Positions 1-9,392 of a DNA stretch of 32,981 bases are shown in pieces. A model generated the notes under the pieces. The model saw only the letters and a program-made list of their open reading frames with translations. It had not been told where the DNA came from and ran no database searches. Made by a program: the position numbers and the translations under genes. Numbering within the stretch: position 1 is the first letter of the stretch; the number at the start of each line of letters is the position of its first letter. The stretch comes from Anaerolineae bacterium (GTDB taxonomy: Bacteria > Chloroflexota > Anaerolineae > Promineifilales > Promineifilaceae), in NCBI GenBank assembly GCA_024762395.1, contig JANTHP010000010.1, positions 1 through 32,981 of the forward strand, in the 5' to 3' direction.

Positions 1-2502
1 CTTATCAAATATGATCCGTACAGCGAGGCGGCGCGGCGGCAGATGATGCGTTTGCTGGCGCGCAGCGGGCAGCGCAACGCGGCGCTGGCGCATTACGACC
101 AGTTCCGCCAATTTTTGGCCGACGAGATTGGCGTTTCGCCGCAGCCGGAAACGAATGCGCTGTATGAACGGATTAAATTGGCGAATCCCCAACAGCACAA
201 TTTGCCGCCGCAGCCAACGCCGTTTGTGGGGCGGACGGCCGAATTGGCGGCCATCGAAAAACGGCTGACTGATCCCGACTGCCGTTTACTGACTATCGTC
301 GGGCCGGGCGGGATGGGAAAAACGCGGCTGGCGGTGGAGGCGGCGGGGCGGCAGGTGGGGCGTTTTTTGAATGGGGTCTTTTTTGTGTCGTTAACGGCCG
401 TTACCCCCATCCCCTCCTCTGACGCCGCCGACCTCATTGTTGAAGCAGCAGCGGAATCGGTGGGATTTGCGTTTCAGGGCGGTGACTCGCTCCAAAATGA
501 ACTGGTTGATTATTTGCGGCAGAAGGAACTGCTGCTGATTCTGGATAATTTTGAACATTTGCTGGCGGCGACGCCGCTGCTGGGCCATATTTTGGCGCAA
601 GCGCCGGATGTGGAACTGCTGGTTACGTCGCGGGAGCGGCTGCGTTTGCAGGGAGAATGGGTGTATGAACTGCATGGTCTGCCGCGCCCGGCTTCCGATC
701 AATCCGACATGATGCAATCGGAGGCGGTGCAGTTATTTTTGCAAAGCGCACGGCGGGCGGGGATGGCTTTTGAACTGGATACGGCCACTTCGACAGGCTC
801 AGCGCTGGCCGTTTATCCCGCCATTAGCCGCATTTGCCATTTGGTACGCGGAATGCCGTTGGCCATTGAGTTGGCCGCCAGTTGGGCGCGTTTGCTCACT
901 CCCCAGGAAATAGCTGCCGAGATTGAGAACAATCTCTCTTTTCTCACCTCAACGCTGCGCGATTTACCGGAACGACACCAAAGTATGCAGGCGGTCTTTG
1001 ACGCCTCCTGGCAGCTTTTGCAGCCGGATGAGCAAGCGGCGATGGCGCGATTGTCGGTTTTTCGGGGACGGTTCAGCCGCGAGGCGGCGCAAATCGTGGC
1101 CGATGTCTCGCTGTCCGGGCTGTTGGCGTTGGTGGATAAGTCGTTGGTGCGGAAGATGAATGGCGCTTTTCAACTCCACACATTGCTGCGCCAATATGCC
1201 GGGGAGAAGTTGACCCGACACCCTGAATGGGAAATGACGGCGCGGGAGCGATACGGCCGTTACTATGCCCAATTTTTGCAGCAACGGGAACAATCCCTGC
1301 TGCAGCGCGGCCAAAAACAAGTCCTGGCTGAAATCAGCGCCGAGTTGGACAATGTACGCGCCGCCTGGCAGTGGCTAATTCAGGGAAAAAGGGTGGATTT
1401 ACTCGATCAGGCGTTGGCGGGGATGTACCTTTTTTACTGGGCGCGTAGTTGGCTGAGCGAAGGCGGCGCCGCTTTCCAAAGCGCCGCTGCCATCGCCGAC
1501 GATGAGCTGGTTTTGGCGCGCATTTTGTGGCGCCAGGCTGATTTTGCCGCCTGGCTGGGCCATTTTGACGAGGCCCAATCCTTGTTTGCCCGCAGTTTGG
1601 CGATTTTGCACGCCGGTCATGCCTGGCAAGAGTTGGCGATGGCTTTGGAAGCGAACGGCCGTCTTTGCTACTGGCAGGGTAACTACGCCGCCGCCCGGCA
1701 AAAATTCGAGGAAAGCCTTGCCATTTCCCGTGAAATTGACGACCCGTTTGGACAGGCGCAGTCGCTGAACAGTTTAGCCAATGCTTTGTGCGCGGAGAGC
1801 TGCGATTACGCCGCCGCTGAAGAGCTGCTTGCCGAAAGTTTAGCTATCTCACAAAAATTAGGCGACGGCTTCGGCATCGCTAAAGTGATCATCAACCAGG
1901 GCGCAACCGCGCAAGAGACCGGCGATTTGGAACGCGCCCGGCAGCTTTTCCAACGAAGTTTGGCTCTTTACCGGGAAGTTGACTACCAGTATGGGATTTC
2001 GGCGGCGCTTGGTTATCTGGGTCAAGTGACAGCGGAGATGGGCGATTATGAGGCGGCGGCGGATTTAATAGAACAAAGTCTGGCGATTTATCGGGAATCG
2101 GGCAACCGGCGCGCTGTTGTTGACGCTTTGGGGCAATTAGCCGAGGTTGTCATCCAAAACGGCGATTTGGCGGCGGCGAAACGCCATTATGCGGAGGCGC
2201 TGCTTTTGGCGCAGACGCTGCGATTGCCCCGGTTGGTTCAGGAATTGTTGACGGCCGTTGCCCAATTAGCCCACACCGAAGGAGACAGCCTTCAGGCTCT
2301 CAAAATAATCGCCTTTGTGCTGGCTCAACCCGACGTCGGGCCAGCGTTGCAAGAGAGCGCCAACGGTCTGCTAAATCAGCTAACGGCAGCCATCCCGTCC
2401 GCCGAAGCTGACAACTACCGCAAACAAGGCGAAAGCATGACCGCCAAAGCCCTAATCCAAGAAGTTATGAGCAAGATGTTACTCTTGAAACAACAAATAT
2501 GA
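1..2502 (+). CDS. BTAD (SARP-type) transcriptional regulator with STAND/NB-ARC-like ATPase and TPR repeats, 5' partial at the window edge
   Basis: Frame 1 is open from base 1 (LIKYDPYSEAARRQMMRLLARSGQRNAALAHYDQFRQFLADEIGVSP, BTAD-like); Walker A VGPGGMGKTRL; LLILDNFEHLL Walker B; C-terminal TPR-like repeats. The N-terminal winged helix would lie upstream of the window. Confidence 0.9.
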   Translation, partial: LIKYDPYSEAARRQMMRLLARSGQRNAALAHYDQFRQFLADEIGVSPQPETNALYERIKLANPQQHNLPPQPTPFVGRTAELAAIEKRLTDPDCRLLTIVGPGGMGKTRLAVEAAGRQVGRFLNGVFFVSLTAVTPIPSSDAADLIVEAAAESVGFAFQGGDSLQNELVDYLRQKELLLILDNFEHLLAATPLLGHILAQAPDVELLVTSRERLRLQGEWVYELHGLPRPASDQSDMMQSEAVQLFLQSARRAGMAFELDTATSTGSALAVYPAISRICHLVRGMPLAIELAASWARLLTPQEIAAEIENNLSFLTSTLRDLPERHQSMQAVFDASWQLLQPDEQAAMARLSVFRGRFSREAAQIVADVSLSGLLALVDKSLVRKMNGAFQLHTLLRQYAGEKLTRHPEWEMTARERYGRYYAQFLQQREQSLLQRGQKQVLAEISAELDNVRAAWQWLIQGKRVDLLDQALAGMYLFYWARSWLSEGGAAFQSAAAIADDELVLARILWRQADFAAWLGHFDEAQSLFARSLAILHAGHAWQELAMALEANGRLCYWQGNYAAARQKFEESLAISREIDDPFGQAQSLNSLANALCAESCDYAAAEELLAESLAISQKLGDGFGIAKVIINQGATAQETGDLERARQLFQRSLALYREVDYQYGISAALGYLGQVTAEMGDYEAAADLIEQSLAIYRESGNRRAVVDALGQLAEVVIQNGDLAAAKRHYAEALLLAQTLRLPRLVQELLTAVAQLAHTEGDSLQALKIIAFVLAQPDVGPALQESANGLLNQLTAAIPSAEADNYRKQGESMTAKALIQEVMSKMLLLKQQI

Positions 2503-5500
2503 CGGAGCGACTGAATATACAATTGTTGGGAAGTATGACGGTGATGCGCGGGAGCAAGCCGGTGACGGGGTTGGTCACGCGCAAGGCGGAGGCTTTGTTG
2601 GCGTATTTGGTTATGCAGAAACGGCCGTTTCCCCGCGAACTTCTAGCCGATTTACTCTGGGACGACCGCTCCCAGGAGCAGGCATTGGCCAACCTGCGCT
2701 CCCTCCTCTCCAGCTTGCGACGCAAACTCAAGCCATACCTCATTGTCACCCGCCAGACCATCGCCTTCAACCATGAGAGCGATTACTGGCTGGATGTGGC
2801 GGCGTTTGAGGCGGGATTAGAGATTGGAGATCAGAAATTAACTACGAATCTCCAATCTCCAATCTCCAATCTCAGCGAAGTGATTTCCCTTTACCATGAC
2901 GATTTTCTGGCCGGTTTTCACATTCGGGAGGCGCACCGTTTTGAGGAGTGGGCGATTTTGCAGCGGGAACGGCTGCGGCGGTTGGCGGCGATGGCTTTGC
3001 GGCGGTTGGCGGATGATAGTTTGCGTAACGGCCGTTACCCCCAAGGCATTGACTACGTTAACCGGCTTATCAGCCTGGACAACCTCAACGAACGCGCCCA
3101 TCGCCAAAAAATGCTCCTGCTGGCCCGCAGCGGACAGCGCAACGCCGCCTTGCAGCAGTACGAAGCGTGCCGCCAAATCCTGAGCGAAGAACTAGGCGTC
3201 GAACCGGCGGCGGCGACGACGGAACTATTTACGCGGCTGCGCGGGCTGACTTTCCCGCCGCCGTACAACCTGCCGCCGCCGCCCAGCCCGTTCGTGGGGC
3301 GCAGCGTGGAGATGGCCGACGTGCGCCGCCATCTGCTCAATCCGGCCGAGCGGCTGGTGACGCTGGTCGGCCCCGGCGGGATTGGCAAAACGCGGCTGGC
3401 GCTGGAAACGGCTCGGCGCATGGTCCAAGAACAGCCGGGACAATTTTTTGACGGCGTGTTTTATGCGCCTTTGGCGGCGGTAACGGCCGTGCAGCAGCTT
3501 CCCAACCAAATCGCCCACGCCATTGGGTTTGCCTTTCAAGGTTCCGAACCACGCGGCGCGCAGCTTGTCAACCATCTGCGCGACAAGGAAGCGCTGCTGA
3601 TTTTGGACAATTACGAGCAGTTTCTGGGCGCGGATGACGCTTGCGCGGCGCTCATCGCTGCTATTTTGCGGGATGCGCCCCATGTTACCCTGCTTGTCAC
3701 CTCCCGCGAGCGGCTGAATTTGTATGAGGAGGCGGTGTTTGAGACGCATGGTTTGCATGTGCCGCCGCCGGATGCGGAAGAGCCGGAGCAGTATACGGCC
3801 GTCAAACTGTTTATGCAGCGCGTCGCCCGTCTGCGCCGCGACTGCCGTCCGTCGCCGAATGAGCTGGCTTCCATTGTCCGCTCTTGCCGCCTGCTAGACG
3901 GGGCGCCGCTGGCGATTGAGTTGGCCGCCGGTTGGACGCGCCGGCATAGTTTTGCCGAGATTGAAGCTGAAATTGCGGCTAGTTTTGATTTTCTGCAAAC
4001 GAATTTTCGCAATGTGCCCGCGCGTCAGCGCAGTATGCGGGCTGTTTTTGACCATTCGTGGCAGCTTCTGACGGCGCAAGAGCAGGCGGTTTTTGCCCGG
4101 CTGGCCGTTTTCCCGGATAGTTTTACGCTGGCGGCGGCGCAGGCTGTTGTCGCTAATTTGTCGGATGAAGGGCTGATTATGGCATTGGCGGACAAGTCGC
4201 TGCTGGAGCGGGAGCCGGACGGCCGTTACCAAATTCATCCCCTTTTGCGCCAATATGCGCGGGAGAAGCTGGGCGCGGAGGAGGCGCTGGCAACGGCCGT
4301 CGCCCAACGGCACAGCGCGTACTACCTGACTTTTATTGAGCAAATGGAAAGCGGCGAATCCCTGCCCGAGCGCGCCGCCATCGAGAAAGAACTGCCAAAT
4401 GTAACGGCCGTGTGGCAGCGCGCGGTTCGCAGCCAGGCTTTTGCCGACCTGGATCGCATCATTCCTACCCTGCAAAATTTTTACAATATCCAAAGCTGGT
4501 TTCAGGAAGGGATAGATTTATTCCAATTCGCTCTCGACCAACTAGGCGAGGCTGCCGACGCGGCTCAGGCGCAAACCGTATGCGATTTATGGGCGCGAAA
4601 AGCGCGGCTGCACATCCACATCGGCCAAATGCGCCAGGCGGAGACGGCGCTGGCGCAGGCCGCCGCCGCATTGGGCCGCGTGGACGACCCGGAGCGGCGT
4701 TCGCTGATTCTCAGCTACCTTTCCATGACCAATTTTTATGCCGGCCGTTACGATGAGGCGATTCGGCTGCTGCATGAAGCGCTGCCGCTGGCGCTGCAAG
4801 CCGACGACATGGACGGCATCGCCTTTTCCTACAATTTTCTGGGAAGCTGTTACAAGGCGAAAGGGGATTATGCGCAGGCGAATGCCAGTTTTAAGCAGTC
4901 GCTGGACGCTTACCGGCAGTTGGGGGACGAGGTGGGCGCGGGGATCGCGCTGCATAATTTGGGCAATCTGGCGCAGGCGATGGGCGAGTTTGAGCGTTCT
5001 TTGGCTTATTACCGGCAATGTAATGCGCTGTTTAAGGCAACAGATTACACGCAGGGAGTGGCGACGGCTTCGGCCAATGCGGGGCGGCTGGCGCTGCAAA
5101 TGGAGAATTATGCCGAGGCGGAAAAGCTGCTGGCGGAGGCGCTGCGGCTTAAGGAGCAGATACATGATGAGCGGGGAATGGCGGTGGCGTTGGTGGGACT
5201 GGGTGCGGTGGCGGCGGAAACAGGCCGGTTGGCGGCGGCGCGGGAGCATCTGGCGCGGGGGCTGGCGCTGGCGCAGCAGTCGGGCGATGTGAAGACGACG
5301 TTGGAGGGGGTGGGGGTGACGGCCGTTTACGCTCATCGTCTCCATCAATCCCAAACGGCCGCGCAGTTGGCTGCCTACATCCTCAACTACCCGATGGCGG
5401 CGCAGGAGGTGCGTCAACAGGCGGAGAAGCTGGCGAGCGAATTGGAATTGACGGCCGTGCCGCCGTCCAAGGAACTGGATGAATTGGCGACGGAGTTGCT

Positions 5501-5525
5501 GGCTGGTTTGCTGGCGGGGGAATGA
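2499..5525 (+). CDS. BTAD (SARP-type) transcriptional regulator with STAND ATPase and TPR repeats; paralog of the upstream gene
   Basis: 1008 aa; N-terminal winged-helix and BTAD (LNIQLLGSMTVMRG...LLADLLWDDRSQEQALANLRSLLSSLRRKL), Walker A LVGPGGIGKTRLALETA, TPRs; ATGA-type 4-bp overlap with the upstream stop. Confidence 0.92.
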   Translation: MTERLNIQLLGSMTVMRGSKPVTGLVTRKAEALLAYLVMQKRPFPRELLADLLWDDRSQEQALANLRSLLSSLRRKLKPYLIVTRQTIAFNHESDYWLDVAAFEAGLEIGDQKLTTNLQSPISNLSEVISLYHDDFLAGFHIREAHRFEEWAILQRERLRRLAAMALRRLADDSLRNGRYPQGIDYVNRLISLDNLNERAHRQKMLLLARSGQRNAALQQYEACRQILSEELGVEPAAATTELFTRLRGLTFPPPYNLPPPPSPFVGRSVEMADVRRHLLNPAERLVTLVGPGGIGKTRLALETARRMVQEQPGQFFDGVFYAPLAAVTAVQQLPNQIAHAIGFAFQGSEPRGAQLVNHLRDKEALLILDNYEQFLGADDACAALIAAILRDAPHVTLLVTSRERLNLYEEAVFETHGLHVPPPDAEEPEQYTAVKLFMQRVARLRRDCRPSPNELASIVRSCRLLDGAPLAIELAAGWTRRHSFAEIEAEIAASFDFLQTNFRNVPARQRSMRAVFDHSWQLLTAQEQAVFARLAVFPDSFTLAAAQAVVANLSDEGLIMALADKSLLEREPDGRYQIHPLLRQYAREKLGAEEALATAVAQRHSAYYLTFIEQMESGESLPERAAIEKELPNVTAVWQRAVRSQAFADLDRIIPTLQNFYNIQSWFQEGIDLFQFALDQLGEAADAAQAQTVCDLWARKARLHIHIGQMRQAETALAQAAAALGRVDDPERRSLILSYLSMTNFYAGRYDEAIRLLHEALPLALQADDMDGIAFSYNFLGSCYKAKGDYAQANASFKQSLDAYRQLGDEVGAGIALHNLGNLAQAMGEFERSLAYYRQCNALFKATDYTQGVATASANAGRLALQMENYAEAEKLLAEALRLKEQIHDERGMAVALVGLGAVAAETGRLAAAREHLARGLALAQQSGDVKTTLEGVGVTAVYAHRLHQSQTAAQLAAYILNYPMAAQEVRQQAEKLASELELTAVPPSKELDELATELLAGLLAGE
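2814..2874 (+). repeat. GATTAGAGATTGGAGAT ... ATCTCCAATCTCCAATCTCCAATCTC word array inside a coding region
   Basis: Same words as the intergenic arrays at 9327, 19104 and 20093; translated in frame as LEIGDQKLTTNLQSPISNLSE. Confidence 0.85.
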
Positions 5526-5532
5526 GGCTCGG

Positions 5533-5901
5533 ATGGAAAAAGAAACAAAACGCAAGACGATACACGGCCGTCTTTCCGGCTATTGGGAACAGGGGATGGA
5601 GGGACGTATTGATTACACGTTGGAACCGGATGATCCGAAAGACCGGGTGGATGGCAAATGGCCTATCCCGATACAGAACGGCCAATTTTTACGCATTTTT
5701 GATGAGAACGGCCGTGTGCTGTGGGCCGGAGAAATCAAGCTAAAATCGCGCCGCCGCTGGCTGTTTTTCTATGAAAAGCACGATTTGCCCAATGACATCT
5801 GGAATGATTGGACGCAAAAGGGTGTGCCTTATAAAACGTGGATTGGCTGGTTCTGGCAACGGCCGTCTTTACGCGCCGAATTGACAATTTGTCAAATTTA
5901 G
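5533..5901 (+). CDS. Small uncharacterised protein (about 122 aa)
   Basis: Internal ATG at 5533 of ORF 5479..5901 (MEKETKRKTIHGRLSGYWEQGMEGRIDYTLEPDD...) follows the regulator stop. The C-terminus (LTICQI*) is encoded by repeat sequence ATTTGTCAAATTTAG. Confidence 0.6.
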   Translation: MEKETKRKTIHGRLSGYWEQGMEGRIDYTLEPDDPKDRVDGKWPIPIQNGQFLRIFDENGRVLWAGEIKLKSRRRWLFFYEKHDLPNDIWNDWTQKGVPYKTWIGWFWQRPSLRAELTICQI

Positions 5902-6120
5902 TCTGGTAAGCGCTTGGTCATGCTAGAAAATTTGGTTCTTTGGGAACTCGCGGGGTTTTAGGTTGCGAGTGGCGAGTGGCGAGCAGCGAGTGGCGAGCAG
6001 CGAGTGGCGTGTCCAGAGAACTTACTCGCTACCCGCCACCCGCCACTCATGTCAACCCCGTGAAATTCTAGAGACCCGAAAATTTGACAAATCTTCTTGG
6101 CAGCGCTGTATAGTTACAAG
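5888..6120. repeat. Interrupted copy of the TTTGTCAAATTT...AAATTTGACAAATCTTCT..CTGTATAGTT element
   Basis: Left part 5888-5934 and right part 6078-6120 align to the contiguous copy at 6645-6724; about 143 bp of unrelated word-array sequence between them. Confidence 0.75.
5941..6050. repeat. Heptamer word array (GCGAGTG/GCGAGCA run, then ACTCGCT/ACCCGCC run) capable of hairpin formation
   Basis: gcgagtg gcgagtg gcgagca gcgagtg gcgagca gcgagtg ... actcgct acccgcc acccgcc actc read directly. Confidence 0.85.
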
Positions 6121-6144
6121 TTAAAAACGAACGAACCTGTAAGA

Positions 6145-6339
6145 TTACTCCCCGTTTGTTTCATCTGGGGCGGTTTTATCAAGTTGTTGTAAAAAGAAAA
6201 TGAGTTGGGTCATATTGGCAAAGCCGTGCCGCTCGCCGGTATGGGGGTCTTCCAGCATCGCACGGAAAGGTAAATCGGGTGTTTCGCGCCACAGACGCAG
6301 TAGGAAGGCCCAGTAATTTGCTTGTGTTTGGTCGCTCAT
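6145..6339 (-). CDS. Small conserved-looking hypothetical protein (about 64 aa)
   Basis: Start chosen at MSDQTQANYWAFLLRLWRETPDLPFRAMLEDPHTGERHGFANMTQLIFFLQQLD; amphipathic, coding-like composition, in an otherwise non-coding 0.9 kb gap. Confidence 0.55.
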   Translation of the reverse strand: MSDQTQANYWAFLLRLWRETPDLPFRAMLEDPHTGERHGFANMTQLIFFLQQLDKTAPDETNGE

Positions 6340-6461
6340 CGTGCTTGTATCCTTTTCTCTCCCATTCACAGCAGTGTAGATGTCCAGCGATCAAAAAACG
6401 ATCGAGCGTTGACATTTCTAAATTACTAGCGTTGCTCCTAAATAACAGAACCTGGATTTTT

Positions 6462-6532
6462 GGACGCAGATTAACGCTGATTGCGCTGATTTTTGGCTTT
6501 TTATCTGTGTTATCTTGCGTTTATCAGCGTCC
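6462..6532. repeat. About 9-bp word array/inverted repeat (GGACGCAGATTAACGCTGATTGCGCTGATTT ... ATCTGTGTTATCTTGCGTTTATCAGCGTCC)
   Basis: Outer arms GGACGC/GCGTCC plus repeated acgcagatt-like words and their complements. Confidence 0.6.
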
Positions 6533-6644
6533 TATTTTAACTTTTCCGACAGCCTGCTAGACAAATCGCTGAAATTTCACTATATTCCCATTGGTATTCC
6601 CACCCCACTGAAATTTTAAATGGTAACTATTCGGGCATCCTCTT

Positions 6645-6724
6645 AGATTTGTCAAATTTGGCCTGGTCAACGTATGGTCATGCTAAAAAATTTGACAAAT
6701 CTTCTCGCCAGTGCTGTATAGTTG
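6645..6724 (+). repeat. Contiguous copy of the AGATTTGTCAAATTT ... AAATTTGACAAATCT inverted-repeat element, possible promoter-bearing leader
   Basis: 15-bp perfect inverted arms; contains TTGACA (in AAATTTGACAAATC) and TATAGT separated by 19 bp, about 95 bp upstream of the phosphofructokinase ATG. Confidence 0.65.
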
Positions 6725-6816
6725 CTTTAAATGTAAGGGTTCAGCATCTGATGATGAACTGAGTGTCTAATTTGCGCTGATTTGCTGAACGCTAATTTGT
6801 ATAAAAGGAGTACACA

Positions 6817-7983
6817 ATGAGAATTGGTATTTTGACAGGCGGCGGGGATGTACCCGGCCTAAATCCATCTATCAAAACGGTTGTCTATCGGGCAATTGAT
6901 GAGGGGCATGAAGTTGTCGGCATCCGGCGCGGCTGGGGTGGCTTATTGGAGTTTAATCGGGATAATCCTGACAGTGTTTCTCATCACGTTATTCCCTTGG
7001 ACAAGCAGCGCGTGCGTACGGTTGACCGAACTGGCGGCACATTTTTGCATACCAGCCGCACGCACCCCGGCAAGGTAAGACCTGACGCCGTGCCGGATTT
7101 TCTGCGTGATCCGGAACACCTGGAAGCAGAAGAAAATGACACAAACTTGCGCGATTTCACGCCGCATGTTCTAAAAAATCTGGAATATCTGGGTATTGAT
7201 ACGCTTATCCCTATTGGCGGCGATGATACGTTGAGCTATGGCGAACGGCTGCACAGTGAGGGCTTCCCGGTGGTAGCTATTCCCAAAACGATGGATAACG
7301 ATGTGTATGGAACGGATTATTGTATTGGATTTAGTACGGCCGTTACCCGCAGCGTCCAATTCATCAACCAGTTACGCACCAGCACCGGTTCCCACGAGCG
7401 TATTGCTGTTGTAGAGTTATTCGGCCGTAACAGCGGCGAAACCAGCCTCATCAGCTCCTATTTGGCCGGCGTAGACCGCGCCCTCATCTCTGAAGTTCCC
7501 TTCGACCCCGAACGGCTGGCCGAATTAGTTATGCAAGATAAAGCCTCCAATCCCAGCCATTACGCCATGGTCACTATTAGCGAAGGCGCCCACATGATTG
7601 GCGGCAAAATCGTTGAATATGGGGAAGCGGATGCTTACGGCCACAAAAAATTAGGCGGTATCGGGGAAATCACCAGCGAGGCAATTAAGAAATTGACGGG
7701 GCACAGCATCATCAACCAACGTCTCGGTTATTTGATGCGTTCCGGCGCGCCCGACGCACTGGATTTAATGGTTGCCGTTAATTTTGCCAATATGGCGATG
7801 GATTTGATTACTTCTGGCGCCAGCGGGCGCATGGTGGCTTTGCGCGATGGCACGTATACGCACATTCCAATGAATACCGTTACCAGTGGCGTCAAGCGCG
7901 TGGATGTTGACGAGTTGTACGACAAAACACAATACCGCCCCAAAGTCCGTCACGTTTTGGGCAAACCGATGTTCCTTTACTAA
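6817..7983 (+). CDS. 6-phosphofructokinase family protein (PPi-type-like active site)
   Basis: [67 protein letters not shown] ribosome-binding site just upstream. Confidence 0.9.
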   Translation: MRIGILTGGGDVPGLNPSIKTVVYRAIDEGHEVVGIRRGWGGLLEFNRDNPDSVSHHVIPLDKQRVRTVDRTGGTFLHTSRTHPGKVRPDAVPDFLRDPEHLEAEENDTNLRDFTPHVLKNLEYLGIDTLIPIGGDDTLSYGERLHSEGFPVVAIPKTMDNDVYGTDYCIGFSTAVTRSVQFINQLRTSTGSHERIAVVELFGRNSGETSLISSYLAGVDRALISEVPFDPERLAELVMQDKASNPSHYAMVTISEGAHMIGGKIVEYGEADAYGHKKLGGIGEITSEAIKKLTGHSIINQRLGYLMRSGAPDALDLMVAVNFANMAMDLITSGASGRMVALRDGTYTHIPMNTVTSGVKRVDVDELYDKTQYRPKVRHVLGKPMFLY

Positions 7984-7994
7984 AAAGCTAGAGG

Positions 7995-8053
7995 ACGGAG
8001 ATAGAGATAGAGAGGAGCATCTTCTACCTCTATCTCCAAACTCTATCTCTTAA
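7995..8053. repeat. Hairpin word array between convergent genes (GAGATA run / TATCTC run)
   Basis: ggagatagagatagagaggagcatcttctacctctatctccaaactctatctc; the minus-strand stop codon at 8050-8052 lies at its edge. Confidence 0.75.
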
Positions 8054-9174
8054 CTTTCATCTCCCAGGCAAGTGCCAACATGGCGGGCGGTTTTTACCCA
8101 GGGATGTTCCGGCGGTACCGATTTTCGTTTACCAACGACTTGCTCTAAAGGCACAGCCTCCGCGTATTCGCCTTTGGCAGCAACCATGACGCCATAAACG
8201 CCATCTCGAATATATTCGGCGCACGCTGTACCTAGTCGGGTTGCCAAAATGCGGTCAACGGCCGATGGCGTACCGCCTCGCTGGACATGGCCCAAAATTG
8301 TAACGCGGGATTCTAATCCGGTGAGTGTTTCCAATTCGTGGGATAGCTGCCAGGTGCTTCTTGTTTGTTCCTGCTCGATTTGCTTTAACTCGATTTTGGC
8401 TTTTAATTTTTCCTCGTCGTTTTCGGCGGTTTCTTTTTGATTGGCGAGCGTTTGGATGGCAACGGCCGTTTTCTTCGACACAGCCCCCTCCGATACAGCC
8501 ACAATACTAAACCGATGTCCCCCCCGGCTGCGATGGCGAATCGCCTCCGCAACAATTTCCACATCATACGGAATTTCAGGAATCAAAATCACATCGGCCC
8601 CGCCGGCAATACCGGCCCCCAGCGCCAGCCAACCCGTGTTGTGCCCCATAATTTCCACCACAATGATGCGATGATGGCTGTGCGCTGTACTGTGCAGACG
8701 GTCAATTGCTTCCGTAGCAATCCCCAGCGCCGTATCAAAGCCAAATGTTGCGTCCGTCATGGCGACGTCGTTATCAATCGTCTTGGGCAGTGTGATGACG
8801 TTCATCCCTTTTTGCATGAGGCGGTACGCATTTTTTTGCGTGCCGCCGCCGCCCAAACAGACCAGCGCATCCAAATGATGCCGGTGGTAGGTGTCCATCA
8901 TCACATCCGTCATATCCATCACTTTGCTGCCGATGGGCATTTTATGGGGTTTGTCGCGGCTGGTTCCCAATATCGTGCCGCCAATAGTGAGGATGCCGGA
9001 TAATGATTCGCTGTCCAGGCGGTAAGTACGGTCATTCATCAGTCCGCGAAAGCCATCACGGAAGCCGACGATATGCATTCCCATCCCCAAAACGGCTTTC
9101 CCCACGCCGCGAATGGCTGCGTTTAGGCCGGGACTATCGCCGCCGGCGGTTAAAATACCGATGAATTTTGACAT
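8050..9174 (-). CDS. 6-phosphofructokinase family protein, mixed-substrate-like (GGGGT variant)
   Basis: [80 protein letters not shown]. Start set at MSKF (CAT 9172-9174), not the ORF-track MTQ start. Confidence 0.9.
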   Translation of the reverse strand: MSKFIGILTAGGDSPGLNAAIRGVGKAVLGMGMHIVGFRDGFRGLMNDRTYRLDSESLSGILTIGGTILGTSRDKPHKMPIGSKVMDMTDVMMDTYHRHHLDALVCLGGGGTQKNAYRLMQKGMNVITLPKTIDNDVAMTDATFGFDTALGIATEAIDRLHSTAHSHHRIIVVEIMGHNTGWLALGAGIAGGADVILIPEIPYDVEIVAEAIRHRSRGGHRFSIVAVSEGAVSKKTAVAIQTLANQKETAENDEEKLKAKIELKQIEQEQTRSTWQLSHELETLTGLESRVTILGHVQRGGTPSAVDRILATRLGTACAEYIRDGVYGVMVAAKGEYAEAVPLEQVVGKRKSVPPEHPWVKTARHVGTCLGDES

Positions 9175-9326
9175 TGGTCGTCTCCTTCTTTCTCGTTTTG
9201 CGTGTGCCTGCGTCAAGCATAGCTAAAGAGGGCGGTGTTGTCTAGCAAGGCGTAGAAATTGAAGATAGAATTGCTGTAACTGTAAAACCTCTTAGGGTTC
9301 GCTCGTTATTAACTTTGAACTTTGAC

Positions 9327-9392
9327 CGGAGATTAGGGACTGGAGATTAGAGACTAGAGATTAACCAGTCTCCAGTCTCCAGTCTCCAATCC
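9327..9392. repeat. Heptamer word array (GGAGATTAGGGACT... / AGTCTCCAGTCTCC...)
   Basis: ggagattagggactggagattagagactagagattaaccagtctccagtctccagtctccaatcc; arms complementary. Confidence 0.85.

Noticed and set aside
4587-5555. 322-aa minus-strand ORF antisense to the second SARP regulator
   Set aside because: Arg/Gln/Leu-rich composition typical of antisense frames in high-GC genes; the plus-strand gene has clear domains.
8437-9003. 188-aa plus-strand ORF within the second PFK
   Set aside because: Antisense to a clear PFK coding sequence; biased composition.
9327-9392. tRNA or structured ncRNA from the strong inverted repeat
   Set aside because: Repetitive word composition, no cloverleaf or conserved RNA signature seen; same words occur at unrelated loci.
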